Assembly (NCBI GenBank): GCA_035235625.1
Contig: CP141147.1
Location: 23,790,756-23,854,755, forward strand
DNA: 64,000 bases
From: Saururus chinensis
Taxonomy: Eukaryota; Streptophyta; Magnoliopsida; Piperales; Saururaceae
Reading direction: 5' to 3'
The notes beneath the pieces are model-generated. The model was not told where the DNA came from, ran no database searches, and saw only the letters and a program-made list of their open reading frames with translations. Below are positions 45,977 through 56,477 of the stretch, one piece after another. The position numbers were made by a program, and so were the translations under genes. Each line of letters starts with the position of its first letter. Position 1 is the stretch's first letter.

Positions 45977-46555
45977 TTAGTGTGCGCGGGCCACGGGCGC
46001 GAACTGGCGGAGCCACGCTACCCGCTCGCGATGCGCTCGCAACTCCTCCTGTCTTCGTTCCTCCGCCGCCCTGGCCTCCGCCTCTTCGAATTGTCTTCTT
46101 TGCTTCTGGCGGAGGCGCTCCTCCTCGGCCTTCTCCGCGGCCTGGCGTTCGCGACGGAACTCCTCAACACGGCGGTTGAACTCAACCAGCCTCGCGTACT
46201 GTTCTGCTCTTTCCCTCTCGATTTGTTCGTCCCACGCGTCACGCTGCCTCGGCCGCCTTTGCTCTTGCTTCAATTCGTCTGAGCTTCGGGTGCGCTTCCC
46301 CTGGCGCTCGAGCTCTGCGCGGAGGCGGGCGTCGTGGTCTCCTCGGGAAGATTCGTTCTTGAGGACCTCAAAAGCCGACTGCAACCTCTGGAATTTGGCT
46401 GTGGCCTGAGGGTCGCCGGGGTTCTTGTCCGGGTGGAGCTCCCGGGCCTTCCTCCGGTAAGCATGCTCGATCTCCCGGGCGGACGATTTGAGTCCCTCCA
46501 CTCCGCCTCCAAGCCCAATCACCTCGTAAAGGTTTTCGAACTTGGCAAAAGCCAT
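45977..46555 (-). CDS. Short DNAJC17-like J-domain protein
   Basis: 192 residues, intronless, CpG-rich. The J domain covers about residues 8-75, with the HPD motif at 41-43 (AYRRKARELHPDKNPGD) and the FQRLQSAFEVLK helix IV. It is followed by a highly charged Arg/Glu-rich helix (about 85-185). This layout matches the first half of DNAJC17-type proteins, which activate Hsp70 and act in splicing, but the usual C-terminal RRM is absent. The frame stops at VARAH. Downstream another frame reads STAQDSAQSADKESASSSLAI (about 45800-45880), which might be an out-of-frame tail. A TATA box 180 bp upstream supports a live promoter. It could be a truncated retrocopy, though no poly(A) remnant or duplication was seen. 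Confidence 0.8.
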   Translation of the reverse strand: MAFAKFENLYEVIGLGGGVEGLKSSAREIEHAYRRKARELHPDKNPGDPQATAKFQRLQSAFEVLKNESSRGDHDARLRAELERQGKRTRSSDELKQEQRRPRQRDAWDEQIERERAEQYARLVEFNRRVEEFRRERQAAEKAEEERLRQKQRRQFEEAEARAAEERRQEELRAHRERVAWLRQFAPVARAH

Positions 46556-46618
46556 GAGGAAAGTCTCAACAGAAGACGATGATGGAAACTCTCTGAAAAC
46601 TCAATAGACTGAACAGAT

Positions 46619-46705
46619 GATGATGAATGGAACGGAAGCTCTGTCTCTGATGATGAATGGGACGGAAGCTCTAGCTCTGACGATGAAAACTCTCTCTGAA
46701 GATGA
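46619..46705 (-). repeat. 30-bp minisatellite in the J-protein 5' leader
   Basis: Two full units (46619-46648, 46649-46678; GATGATGAATGGRACGGAAG and about 10 more bases) differ at a few positions, and partial units lie on both sides (46572-46600, 46679-46705). They fall between the TATA box and the ATG, so would be in the 5' untranslated region. Confidence 0.88.
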
Positions 46706-46734
46706 AGATGATCGATACAATTTGAGGCCTCTCC

Positions 46735-46742
46735 TTTATATA
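46735..46742 (-). promoter_or_regulatory. TATA box of the J-protein gene
   Basis: TATATAAA on the minus strand within GAGTATATAAAGGAGAGG, 180 bp before the ATG at 46555. Transcription would start near 46705. Confidence 0.7.
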
Positions 46743-46779
46743 CTCCCCACTTCAAGAAGGCCGGCGTTTTCAAATCAAG

Positions 46780-47527
46780 AAATCGGCGTCCTAACCAAGC
46801 TTCCTATTTTAAAATTAGGAAATTTCCCTCTGTTGAAACCTTCCACCAACTTTTGATTGTATCTGGTTATGACAAATTGATAACCCTACAACAAATTATC
46901 TAATAAAATTTGAAAAATCTGTCTCGATGACAATGGGGGGCATTTTCTCCTTTCAACTAAAACTTAAATGTATACTTTTGTTGGACAAAAGCCTGAAAGA
47001 CTTTGGATCTCCTCCGCGGCACCGTTGGATGGTTGGATTGAACCGTGAACATCCCATTATTGGGCTCCATCTTATCGTCATATGTATAGATAGAGGGCCA
47101 CTACCAAGGGTATTCAAGAAGTTGAAGGACACAAGGATATGTCATAAAGCTAGCAAGGCCAAATTCCCCAACCTCTACCTTCTCCAAATATGACACTTTT
47201 AGATTAAAAATTTTAAAAATAAAATAGTGGATATATTAGTATAGAATATAATTCTTTCTCAAATAAATTGTTTTAATTAATTTATAATAATATTTTTTTA
47301 AAAATTTATTCAAAAAAATTTAAATAGAGTTATTAATGTGGGACAAAGAGTCTCTAGCTTTAAATATAAATTTTCCAATATTTAACTTTAACGTAACACA
47401 CTTTTTTTAAAAAAAATGCCCATTTGTCGAGTTTGTATGTGCCATGAGTCTTCATATTAAAAATTGGATGCTAGGATTTCATACTTTGGTCTTTCCTTTG
47501 AAAGAGACAAAAGGGATATTTGGTATT
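46780..47527. other. Upstream intergenic region, no feature recognised
   Basis: AT-rich, especially 47195-47420. The frame 46927-47193 has no recognisable product. Ends at the AATGC duplication of the chromovirus. Confidence 0.35.
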
Positions 47528-48627
47528 AATGCTGTTAGCCCCTCCACTTTTTGCTTAGATAAGGGGGCAGCTACCCCCACACTTAGCAGCAAACAGCTAA
47601 GTTCTCCTAGGCGACGGACAGCCTAGGCAGCCCCTTAGGTACGGTTGGATGTTGGGAGCAGCGTTAGAGTGGTTCCGGATGAGCACTCGCCTTGCGGAGC
47701 AGGCTGAGGCGGAGTCCCTGCGTGGGCAGGACTCCTAGTGGCGTGCTGGGCGCCACAACATTCTAGGGATGGACTCCTAGGGGCACTGGGATACTTGGAG
47801 GCAGCACAGCGGTCTCCTAGGGCAGATAGGAGTGGAGGCAGCAGACTTTCCTGGGACAGATGGACTCTAGAAGCTAATGGATGCTGGACTCCTAGCCGAA
47901 GTCGGAATCCTTCACAGGTTTCCTTAGTTGGCTAGGATGACCTTCACAAGTTTCCTTAGCTGGCTGGGATGACCATGGGCTGGGAGAGTTGGTGTCATGC
48001 CCCGGCGATGCCCGACCCTAGCTGAACCCGGTCCAGGGGCCGGTCAAACGCGCGGGGGCGACGAATTGAAAATTGAGAAACGATCTAGCAGAAGACTTAA
48101 CCCTAACCACGGGCGATTAACAAAAACACGGAGAGCGCACAATCCTTTGAGCAAGAGTAAATAAAAAGGGAAGAAAAGGTGTTGCTTATCACAAAGTAAA
48201 CAACAATCTCAAACCCACAAGCTTAGTTTAAGTAAAGCCCACACCGGCTCAAAATAAGTCATAAGCATCACAACTGTAAAATATGACATCAATCCAAAAC
48301 AAGAACCCTACACAAAGGTTCTGACATAAAGCATGAAACAAAAGAAGGTAAGTCACACAATGATCTCCATGATCATATCCAAGCCACCTCCGACCTTTCC
48401 TCGAAGAGGAGATCCTGTTCGTCTACGTGTCGCACCACGTAGCCCCAAATCAAAACACACAAAGAGGGGTGAGTTTAACAAACTCAGCAATGGTTTTAAT
48501 ATCACTATCAACATCGAAAGCACGATAGCATAGTAATAAGATCATTCAAATCCACGATTTACATGGTGCATCATTTTCTGATCACATATTCACATCACTT
48601 AAAACTGCATTACAGTGCATAATCAAC

Positions 48628-49295
48628 CTGCATGGATGTATCTCTAACATACATATTCCCACATGCATAATATCATCACAATCTGAATAGATGTATCTCT
48701 AACATACATATTCCCACATGCATTCACATCATAACCAATCCTGCATGGATGTATCTCTAACATACATATTCCCACATGCATAACATCATCACAATCTGCA
48801 TGGATGTATATCTAACATACATATTCCCACATGCATTCACATCATAACCAATCCTGCATGGATGTATCTCTAACATACAATTCCCACATGCATAATACCA
48901 AATCGAACTGCATGGATGTATCTCTAACATACATACTCCCACATGCATAGTATCAAATCAAACTGCATGGATGTATCTCAAACATACATATTCCCACATG
49001 CATTATTTCACAATTCAACTTGCATGAATGTATCTCTAACATACATATTCCACATGCATTATATCAAATCAACCTGCATGGATGTATCTCTAACATACAT
49101 ATTCCACATGCATAACATCAAAATCAACATGCATGGATGTATCTCTAACATACATATTCTCACATGCATAGTATCAAATCAAACTGCATGGATGTATCTC
49201 AAACATACATATTCCCACATGCATTATTTCACAATTCAATCTGCATAGATGTATCTCTAACATACATATTCCACATGCATAACTTCAACATCAAC
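48628..49295. repeat. Minisatellite in LTR copy 2, about 55-bp unit x12
   Basis: About twelve units carrying CTGCATGGATGTATCTCTAA and CATACATATTCCCACATGCA. Copy 1 has a single recognisable unit at the matching place (about 35810-35865). Frames at 48757-49248 run through the array and are not genes. Confidence 0.95.
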
Positions 49296-50952
49296 CTCCA
49301 TCAAGGAGAAATCACACATTAATGTCACACAGACGGGAGCATAGACAAGGCCACGAAGGCGCACATGGTCCAAAATTCTACACAAGAATTCAAGAAAGAT
49401 CGGGGTTGTCAATCCCTAATACTGCTCGCCCTGGACGATCCTGGCCAAGGATGTCCCATTCTCACACAGAGAATCTAGAGCAGGGGTGTTCGCCTAGGGA
49501 CATCTCCTGCGGAGGGAAGAGCCCGAGTTCTCACACAGAGAACCCTAGAACACGTGGTAGCGGGGTGCACATGGCATACCACACTGGATTCTCAGGGTCC
49601 AGATGACACTCATAATAACATTCTCTCAATCCGCAAGACAAGTACACAACTCGTCCCCACATCATTCCATTTAACAAGACTCAACCCGGGGAGTGCACTC
49701 GTTCCACACAGGAACTTCAAATCGTTCCACACAGGAACTTCAAATCAAAATATGTCCTTTCGGACCAATCAACTTGCGATTAATCCACAACCGATAAACC
49801 CGGCACACGATTCCATCACATTGCATCCAATCGGTCAAATTCGATTAATCACGATGAAGCCCCAATTGGAAATCCATTTTCATGATGCGTGCAGCATGGT
49901 ACATGTGTGGGCAAAGCATACATGAATCCTAATCCATGATAAGTGCTCTCACCAGCCCCTAATGCATCATTCATAACCACAATATTAAGCTTCAACATCA
50001 TCATTTAACCCCACACGTGTGTGTGTATCCAGTAGAAGCATTTCACATAATACATGCCATCATGCTTGAAATTAAACTCACTAACACACTACACATGTGA
50101 ATTTCCATCTAAACATGAATTCCAACGGAAATCATAGGAGAAGAATCGTTGAAATCATAGCTAGATTCAAAACTCAACCACAAAGGCTAAACACATATAA
50201 CATCACTCATTTCATCATTGAGTCATAGCATTCACCAACATTCACACACCATTAACCACAATCTATCATGACAAATTAGTCCAATAATGATTGTAGTCCT
50301 ACTGAAAATATGCTTAACCAAAGGGAAACAACCATTCATAATTTCAAGATAACGATTCCAACATCATGCCACAAAGCATAAGTCATTCCACCATCTCTAA
50401 GCATATATCTCAACTCCATAAACTCAATAGCATGCATTTTCAGTAGCCTAACATAGCTTAAAACACTCCACATTCATATAAAATTGGCAAGCTAAAGTGG
50501 AATCATCAAAATAGACATCATATGCACAACATGCAATTTCCTGTGTAGCCGATCGATCGCCCTTCAGGCCGTTCGATCGGTTACACGCAAAAATTTAAAA
50601 TTTACAGTTCAGCCGATCGATCGCCCTGCAGGGCCGATCAATCGCCAACACGGCAGAACATTCATCTTCTTCCTTTCGCAATCCAAACCGAAACACCATA
50701 GATAACACTTCAAATCCACATCTAACACCCTAATCATCATCAAAAGTCCTCCTTGACTTCTAGAATATCAAACCAAACCATAATAATGCAAAACCCTAAG
50801 AAATCGGGATTAAATAATTCCATTTTCTAATCTTACCATTAACACACTAAATCAAGCAAACCATTTCGAAATAAGCCAAAAATGGAAATGGGGATTAGGC
50901 CAGCCCTCCTTCCTTAGACTATTCCCAAAAATGGAAATGGCTCAGGTTTGCC

Positions 50953-50960
50953 CTTTTATA
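50953..50960 (-). promoter_or_regulatory. TATA box of giant LTR copy 2
   Basis: TATAAAAG on the minus strand, in the same context as in copy 1. Confidence 0.65.
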
Positions 50961-51463
50961 GTAAGGGTTGGGGTATGCATAGGTAAGTTTTGGGGTGTAA
51001 ATATGAAAAGTAGGCTAAAAGTGGTTATTTTGCAAATTTAAGCACAATTTAAGCCTAATAAAATTATGAAAATTTTTGTATAACCTTAAGTATATGTCTA
51101 GGTTCATTTGATCTAAAAATAAAATTTTCGACGGTGGGGCCCACAGGGGTCCCGCCAAAACCCTAATTTTTGGGAAAATAGTGAAAATTCTGAAAAATCC
51201 CAAAAATTCATATTTGGTCTAAAATCACTTAAAACCACTAATATTGAAGTTAATTTTGATTAAAACCATCACAAACACTATTTATTTTATGAAATCACCG
51301 AATAAGACCAGAAAACACGTAAATCCCACGATAACCAATAATTAAATAAAACCAAAACCGGTTTAAAGATGAGGGTCCTTACAGTTGGGACAGGGATGGA
51401 TGCTGTATTTTTGGTTGGGTTGTATTGTATTCCTAGTGGGACTCAGACTTGTCTTGCTAAGTC

Positions 51464-51470
51464 TATATAA
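51464..51470 (+). promoter_or_regulatory. TATA box in the chromovirus 5' LTR
   Basis: TATATAA within AAGTCTATATAAGGGAGAGG, identical in the 3' LTR at 56986-56992. Transcripts of the element would start shortly after it. Confidence 0.7.
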
Positions 51471-51772
51471 GGGAGAGGATGGGGCGGCCATGCTATCCAG
51501 AAATCCAGAGAAAACCTTGAGAGGGCGAACTAGAGAGTTTTGGACAGCGAATGGCTTGTTAGCCCTGGTCCTCTCCCTGCCATTGTAACCCGACGGATAG
51601 AGTTTACAAGCATTGGGCGGAGCCCTTTGCACCAGAGACAGCCATTGCTGGTTGGTTCTTTGTTCCCCTTGCGCATACGAGAGGGAAGGACGCGAGAGTT
51701 GGAGGTTGGCTATGCGAGGCAGCCAGGCCATCACAGGTGAGGATGCTAGATAAAGCTGTGCGCCTGTGACAG

Positions 51773-51790
51773 TTGGTTCCATTGCTGGGA
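51773..51790 (+). promoter_or_regulatory. Candidate primer binding site
   Basis: TTGGTTCCATTGCTGGGA follows the 5' LTR end after one base. It is compatible with a decayed TGGCGCCGTTGCCGGGG-type site (tRNA-Asp), but the differences leave this open. Confidence 0.3.
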
Positions 51791-51876
51791 TCCCAATGAA
51801 CCAGGTACATTTGTAGGGGACTTGGCGACCCTAGAACGCAGGTTTCCTTGCTGATTCGGACAGACAAGGAGCCGCC

Positions 51877-53534
51877 ATGACAGAATCCATGCTCCAGCGT
51901 TTGACAGAGATGGAGGCGAAGTATGAGGCACTGAAGTTGGCTCCAGGGATGCTGACTGAAGTCCAGGCTATGTTGTGATCTGTCTAGGATTGTATTGGAG
52001 CCTTTGACCAGCGTCTCTCCTTGCTGAAGATAGGTGCCTATGCAGAAGAGGCCGGAGAAGGCATTTCCACAGGGGGTGCTGCCCGAGTGGCTGTGGACAC
52101 GGTTGCTACTAAGGACTACTTGAAGGAAAAACTGCAAGATTTGAGGACCAAAATTGATGAGAAGGTGCAGGAATTGACGGACAAATAGCCCTCCTTGAGC
52201 GTGCTGTTTTGAACTCAACACCTTCAGGGACAGAGGCGGAACCCAGATCCAAGGTAGGGTAGTCCATGAAGAAAGCGAAGGTGCCTGAACCGAAATCTTA
52301 CTCTAGTTCCCGGAGTGCTAAGGATATCGAAAACTTTGTTTGGGATATGGAGCAGTTCTTCGCGATCACTCATACTGTGGACGAGGAGAAGGTTATGGTG
52401 ACGAGCTTGTATCTCTCAGGAGATGCGAAGCTTTGGTGGCGAACTAGGCTATAAGACGACGCTGCTGCTGGGCGTCCCCCTATCCAGACCTAGGCATTGA
52501 TGAAGAAGGAACTCAGGGAGCAGTTCCTCCCCACGAACACGACATGGGTTGCACAAGACTCTCTCAGGAAGCTGAGGCCAACGGGGACAGTCAGGGAGTA
52601 TGTTAAACAATTTCAGTCCCTCCTCTTGGACATCAAGCACATGACAGAGGAGGACAAGTTATTCAACTTCCTAACTGGTCTCCAGAATTGGGCGCAGAAT
52701 GAGTTGAGAAGGCAAAACGTACGAGACCTCCCTTCAGCCATCACAGAGGCTGAAAGGCTGGTTGACTACAAGTTCGAACCAGCCACACAGAAACGAGACA
52801 AAGGGGCCTCTTCCTCTAAGGGTGGTCGCAGATGAAATGGTGAAAATGGTGAGGCACGCAGGAATGACTCTAAGGGGAAGCACAGTGAACAGGCTGAACC
52901 CAACAAATCTAAGGGGATAGCTTGCTTCATCTGCCAAGGTCCTCATCTTGCCAAGGAGTGCCCGAAGAGGGAGAAGCTGAACGTTGTGGTTGTGGAGAAC
53001 GACTCTTCTTTGGAAGAGGAGGTCACTGCCCGTATGAACCCCATGCAGATTATGAGCGCTATCCGAAAGGAGAAGTCAGATCATGGCGGGCTGATATACG
53101 TTGAGGCCGTTCTGGACAAACAGCTAGTGCGGGCACTGGTTGACACAGGTGCGTCCCATAATTTCCTTGCAGAGAAGTGTGTGAAAGCTTGGGGTCTGAA
53201 GACTGAGAAGGCTCAAGCCCGGATTAAGGCAGTGAACTCAGAGGCAGCCCCTGTCCTAGGAGTTGTCCATGACTTGCCTGTGCGGATTGGTGATTGGACA
53301 GGTAGAGTTAACTTCACCGTTGTTCCCTTGGATGACTTCGAGTTGATCCTTGGGCTGGACTTCATGAGATTGGCTAGGGTGTCCATGATGCCACACCTTA
53401 GGGGAATCTTCATCGGCGACGAGAGGATCCCTTGCTTTGTTGTTGAGAACAAAGGCGAGATAGAGGTGCAAGTTGTGTCTGCGCTTCAGCTGAAGAAAGC
53501 CTTGAACAGGGCCATAAGACGTACTTGGTCATGA
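51877..53534 (+). pseudogene. Chromovirus gag and protease, broken
   Basis: Gag likely begins at ATG 51877 (MTESMLQRLTEMEAKYEAL) and has an in-frame stop soon after, then a frameshift. The capsid-like core reads from 52266 (MKKAKVPEPKSYSSSRS..., then FVWDMEQFF, DAKLWW) with two stops, and from 52497 LREQFLPTNTTW to the YVKQFQSLLLDI segment. A zinc knuckle CFICQGPHLAKEC lies at about 52923-52961 (C-x2-C-x3-H-x4-C). The aspartic protease follows in the same phase with the active-site LVDTGASHNF (about 53136-53165) and the LILGLDFM flap-side motif (about 53344-53367). A TGA at about 52833 separates gag from protease. Confidence 0.9.
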
Positions 53535-54935
53535 TGGTGGAAGCTGAGAACACAGCCTTGGACGTTCTAGAGAAGGTGGAGAAGTTGCTGAGCGAGTTTG
53601 CGGACGTGATGCCACCCGAGTTGCCACAGACCCTCCCACCTCGACGTGCTGTGGATCATGCTATTGAGTTGATTTCAGGGACTCGTCCTCCAGCCAGCGC
53701 CCCTTATTGCATGGCTCCACCAGAGTTAGCAGAACTCAGGAAGCAGCTTGATGAGTTGTTGAAGGCGGGCTTTATTAGACCATCTAAGGCTCCCTTCGGA
53801 GCCCCAGTCCTCTTTCAGCGGAAGCGGGATGGTTCCTTACATTTATGTGTGGATTATCGAGCGCTGAATCAGATCACTGTGAAGAACAAGTACCCAGTCC
53901 CTCTTGTGGCTGACTTGTTCAACCACTTGGCGAAGACTTCCTATTTCACCAAGCTGAATCTCAGGTCGGGTTATTGGTAGGTATGTATAGCTATGGGCGA
54001 TGAGGCAAAGACAGCGATGGTGACACGCTATGGGCTGTTTGAGTTTTTTGGTCATGCCCTTCAACTTGACGAAGGCACCAGCCACCTTTTGCAAGCTGAT
54101 GAATGATGTTTTCAGACCCTACTTGGACTGGTTTGTGGTTGTCTATCTTGACGACATCATGGTGTACAACGCTTCCTTGGACGAGCACGTTGGCCATCTC
54201 AGGATTGTGCTGGAAAGGCTAAGGGAGCACAAGCTGTTTTTGAAGCTCGAGAAGTGCTACTTTGCACAAACAAAGATCAAGTTCCTTGGACATTGCATAG
54301 CGGATGGAAGAGTAAGGACGGATGGGAGGAAGGTCAGGGCCATTGCAGAGTGGCCAGTCCCGACTAAGGTGATGAAGCTGAGATCTTTCTTAGGACTCGC
54401 GAACTACTATCGAAGGTTCATCATGAATTACTCGAAGAAGATAGCAGCGCTGACCGACCTTCTGAAGAAAGACAGGCCTTGGTGCTGGGCTAAGGCGTGC
54501 CAGACAGCGTTTGAGCAGCTTAAGGATGCCATATCCTTTGAGCATGTGCTCAAACTTCCAGAGTTCGATGTGCCCTTTGAGGTGCAAATTGACACTTCCA
54601 ATCAGGCAATTGGAGGTGTGCTGATCCGTTCTAATCATCCTGTTGCATATGAGAGCTGAAAGCTCAACGAGACCGAACAGAGGTATTCAGTCCACGAGAA
54701 AGAGATGACTACGGTCGTCCATTGCCTTAGAACTTGGAGACATTACTTGCTGGGAGCGAAGTTCCTTGTCTGGACAGATAACGTAGCCACGAGCTACTTT
54801 ACTATGTAGAAGAAACTTTCTCCCAAGCAGGCACGTTGGCAGGAATTTTTGGCTGAGTTCGATTTCGTGTTGGAGTACAAGCCGGGCAAAGCCAACGTTG
54901 TGGTTGATGCCCTTAGCCGACGGACTGATCCGTAG
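53525..54935 (+). pseudogene. Chromovirus reverse transcriptase and RNase H, broken
   Basis: RT starts in a new phase with ELRKQLDELLKAGFIRPS, then APVLFQRKRDGS, CVDYRALN and KLNLRSGYW followed by TAG (53980). A T-run near 54040-54046 carries an extra base, shifting phase before [14 protein letters not shown]. The catalytic YLDDIMVY is intact (54144-54167). RNase H has [28 protein letters not shown] and ANVVVDALSRR (about 54585-54925), with a stop after VAYES and another after YFTM. The normal domain order supports a single ancestral polyprotein. Confidence 0.93.
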
Positions 54936-54999
54936 GCAACGGTGGCGGCATTAGTGCAGGTTGCAGGGGATATGTTGGAACAAATACGAACAGCCACGG

Positions 55000-56110
55000 A
55001 GAAAGATAAAGTCTGTCTAAGGCTGATTGAATCAATGAAGAGTCTACACAGACATTTTGGTTGGAGGAGGGGGTGCTGTATGTGAAAGGAGGATGACCTT
55101 ACATCCCCTTGGCTGGCGGTTTGAGGCGCCGGTCGCTGAGAGAGACCCATGATTCTATGTGGGCAGGTCACCCCGGGCAAGAGCAGACTCATGCACTCTT
55201 GTCCTTGAATTACTTTTGGCCACAGATGCTGGAAGATGTTGAGCACTATGTCAGAACGTGTATGGTTTGCCAGCAGGACAAGACGGAGAGGCAGAAGGAA
55301 GCGGGCATGCTGCAGCCCCTTCCCATCCTAGATCGACCTTGGGTCAGCTTGTCCATGGATTTTATAACTGGTTTGCCTATTGTGCAGGGATTCGAATCGA
55401 TTATGGTGGTTGTAGACCGCTTCTCCAAGTATGGGACGTTCATAGTAGCCCCAAAGACTTGTAGCACTGAGACGGCCGTAGACTTGTTTTTCTGGAACAT
55501 TGTCAAGTATTGGGGACTGCTAGCGGACATTGTAAGCGATAGAGACACTCGCTTCACAGACAGATTTTGGACTCAGCTGTTTGAGATGTTAGGCACTCAG
55601 CTTAACTTTTCGACCAGCAATCACCCTTAGACGAATGGGCAGATGGAGCGGGTGAACGCTATCTTGGAGGAGTACCTACGCCACTTTGTCATAGCAAACC
55701 AGAAAAATTGGGTCGACTTGCTGGAGGTCGCTCAGTTTTGCTATAACCTACGCACGAGCTCAGCCACAGGTAGCAGTCCCTTTGAGTTGGCCACCGGCCA
55801 GCAACCTCTTACGCCAGCGGATGTGGCCTTACAACGGACAAGAGGTGGGTGTCCCGCTACCTATCACTTGGCAAGAGGGCGAACTGAGAGAATGGAGGAA
55901 GCACGTGACTGCTTGGCCAAGGTAGTCAAATGGTTGAAGAAGTATGCGACAGAGACCGGAGACCTCTTGAGTTTCAGGTTGGGGACAAAGTTATGCTAAA
56001 ACTTACTCCCCAACTTTGGAAGAAGCTGCGAAGGAAAGACGTGCACAAAGGGTTGATACAACGTACGATGGGCCCTTTGAGGTGAAGTGAAGAGTTGGCC
56101 AGCTAGCATA
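55000..56110 (+). pseudogene. Chromovirus integrase, broken
   Basis: The zinc-binding part reads ETHDSMWAGHPG and CMVCQQDKTERQ (55140-55290). The catalytic triad is visible: the first Asp in SMDFITGLP (about 55352), the second in VSDRDTRF (about 55530-55553), and Glu in QMERVNAILEEY (about 55640-55675). A stop lies in NHP-stop-TNGQ (55628). The GPY/F-type module follows as MGPFEV with a stop (about 56068-56090). A further frameshift separates it from the chromodomain. Confidence 0.92.
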
Positions 56111-56117
56111 CCAACTC

Positions 56118-56477
56118 TTGTTGCTTGAACGCTTCAATCTTCACCCTGTTTTCCATGTTAGTTTCCTGAAGCCGTTTCATTCAGACTTAGAAAATTCTAG
56201 CAAGGGTACTTCGAAGAGAGCTCCGCCTACGATAAGGACCTCTTTTGAAAAGGAGGTTGACTCTATCCTTGACAGGAGAGTTGAAAGGATGAGCAAGAAG
56301 AATAGGAGGATCTTCTACATGGTTAAGTGGAAGGGTCTTCCGAAGTCAGAGAACTGCTGGGAGCGAGACATTGCATTATGGCAGTTCGAAGACAAGGTTT
56401 GTGAGTACTTAGCTTCGACGGGGACATCAAAGGGATTGGTTGGGGGAGGCCTGTTAGCCCCTCCACTTTTTGCTTAG
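56118..56477 (+). pseudogene. Chromodomain end of the chromovirus polyprotein
   Basis: Reads FHVSFLKPFHSD, then the chromodomain from FEKEVDSILDRRV through FYMVKWKGLP, ENCWERD and WQFEDKVCEYL. Chromodomains of this kind steer integration toward marked chromatin. The frame runs into the 3' LTR and stops at 56475, so the last residues (LAPPLFA) come from LTR sequence, as is usual for several chromoviruses. This portion is open throughout, in contrast to the rest of the polyprotein. Confidence 0.92.
56439..56450 (+). promoter_or_regulatory. Polypurine tract of the chromovirus
   Basis: GTTGGGGGAGGC directly before the TGTTAGCC start of the 3' LTR. Confidence 0.75.

Larger units (their letters stand above)
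47993..51383 (-). mobile_element. Giant solo LTR copy 2, 3391 bp, TSD GTTGG, nested
   Basis: Bounded by TGTCATGCC and GTCCTTACA, flanked by GTTGG (47988-47992, 51384-51388). Homologous to 35142-38859, including the GAACCCGGTCCAGGGGCCGG block near the left end, ACAATCCTTTGAGCAAGAG, CCTACACAAAGGTTCT, and the GTGGGGCCCACAGG block near the right end. Minus orientation with a conserved TATA box (50953-50960 -). It lies inside the 5' LTR of the chromovirus and is therefore younger than it. A segment of about 270 bp present in copy 1 (about 38000-38370) is missing at about 50880. Confidence 0.93.
47533..51771 (+). repeat. 5' LTR of the chromovirus, split by a nested solo LTR
   Basis: Left part 47533-47992 and right part 51389-51771 together give 843 bp, matching the 842-bp 3' LTR. 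The interruption at AGAGTTGG exactly matches the uninterrupted sequence at 56905-56912. Confidence 0.95.

Noticed and set aside
46519-46773. 84-codon minus frame upstream of the J-protein gene
   Set aside because: Runs through the 30-bp repeats and begins upstream of the TATA box, so it would not be fully transcribed from that promoter.
48628-49295. CRISPR-like array (regular repeats and variable segments)
   Set aside because: Units differ throughout, there are no constant repeats with unique spacers, no cas genes, and the array lies in a plant LTR where a sister copy has one unit.
51604-52221. 205-codon minus frame over the chromovirus leader
   Set aside because: Antisense shadow of LTR and gag leader sequence; no similarity to known proteins, and it overlaps the recognisable sense elements.
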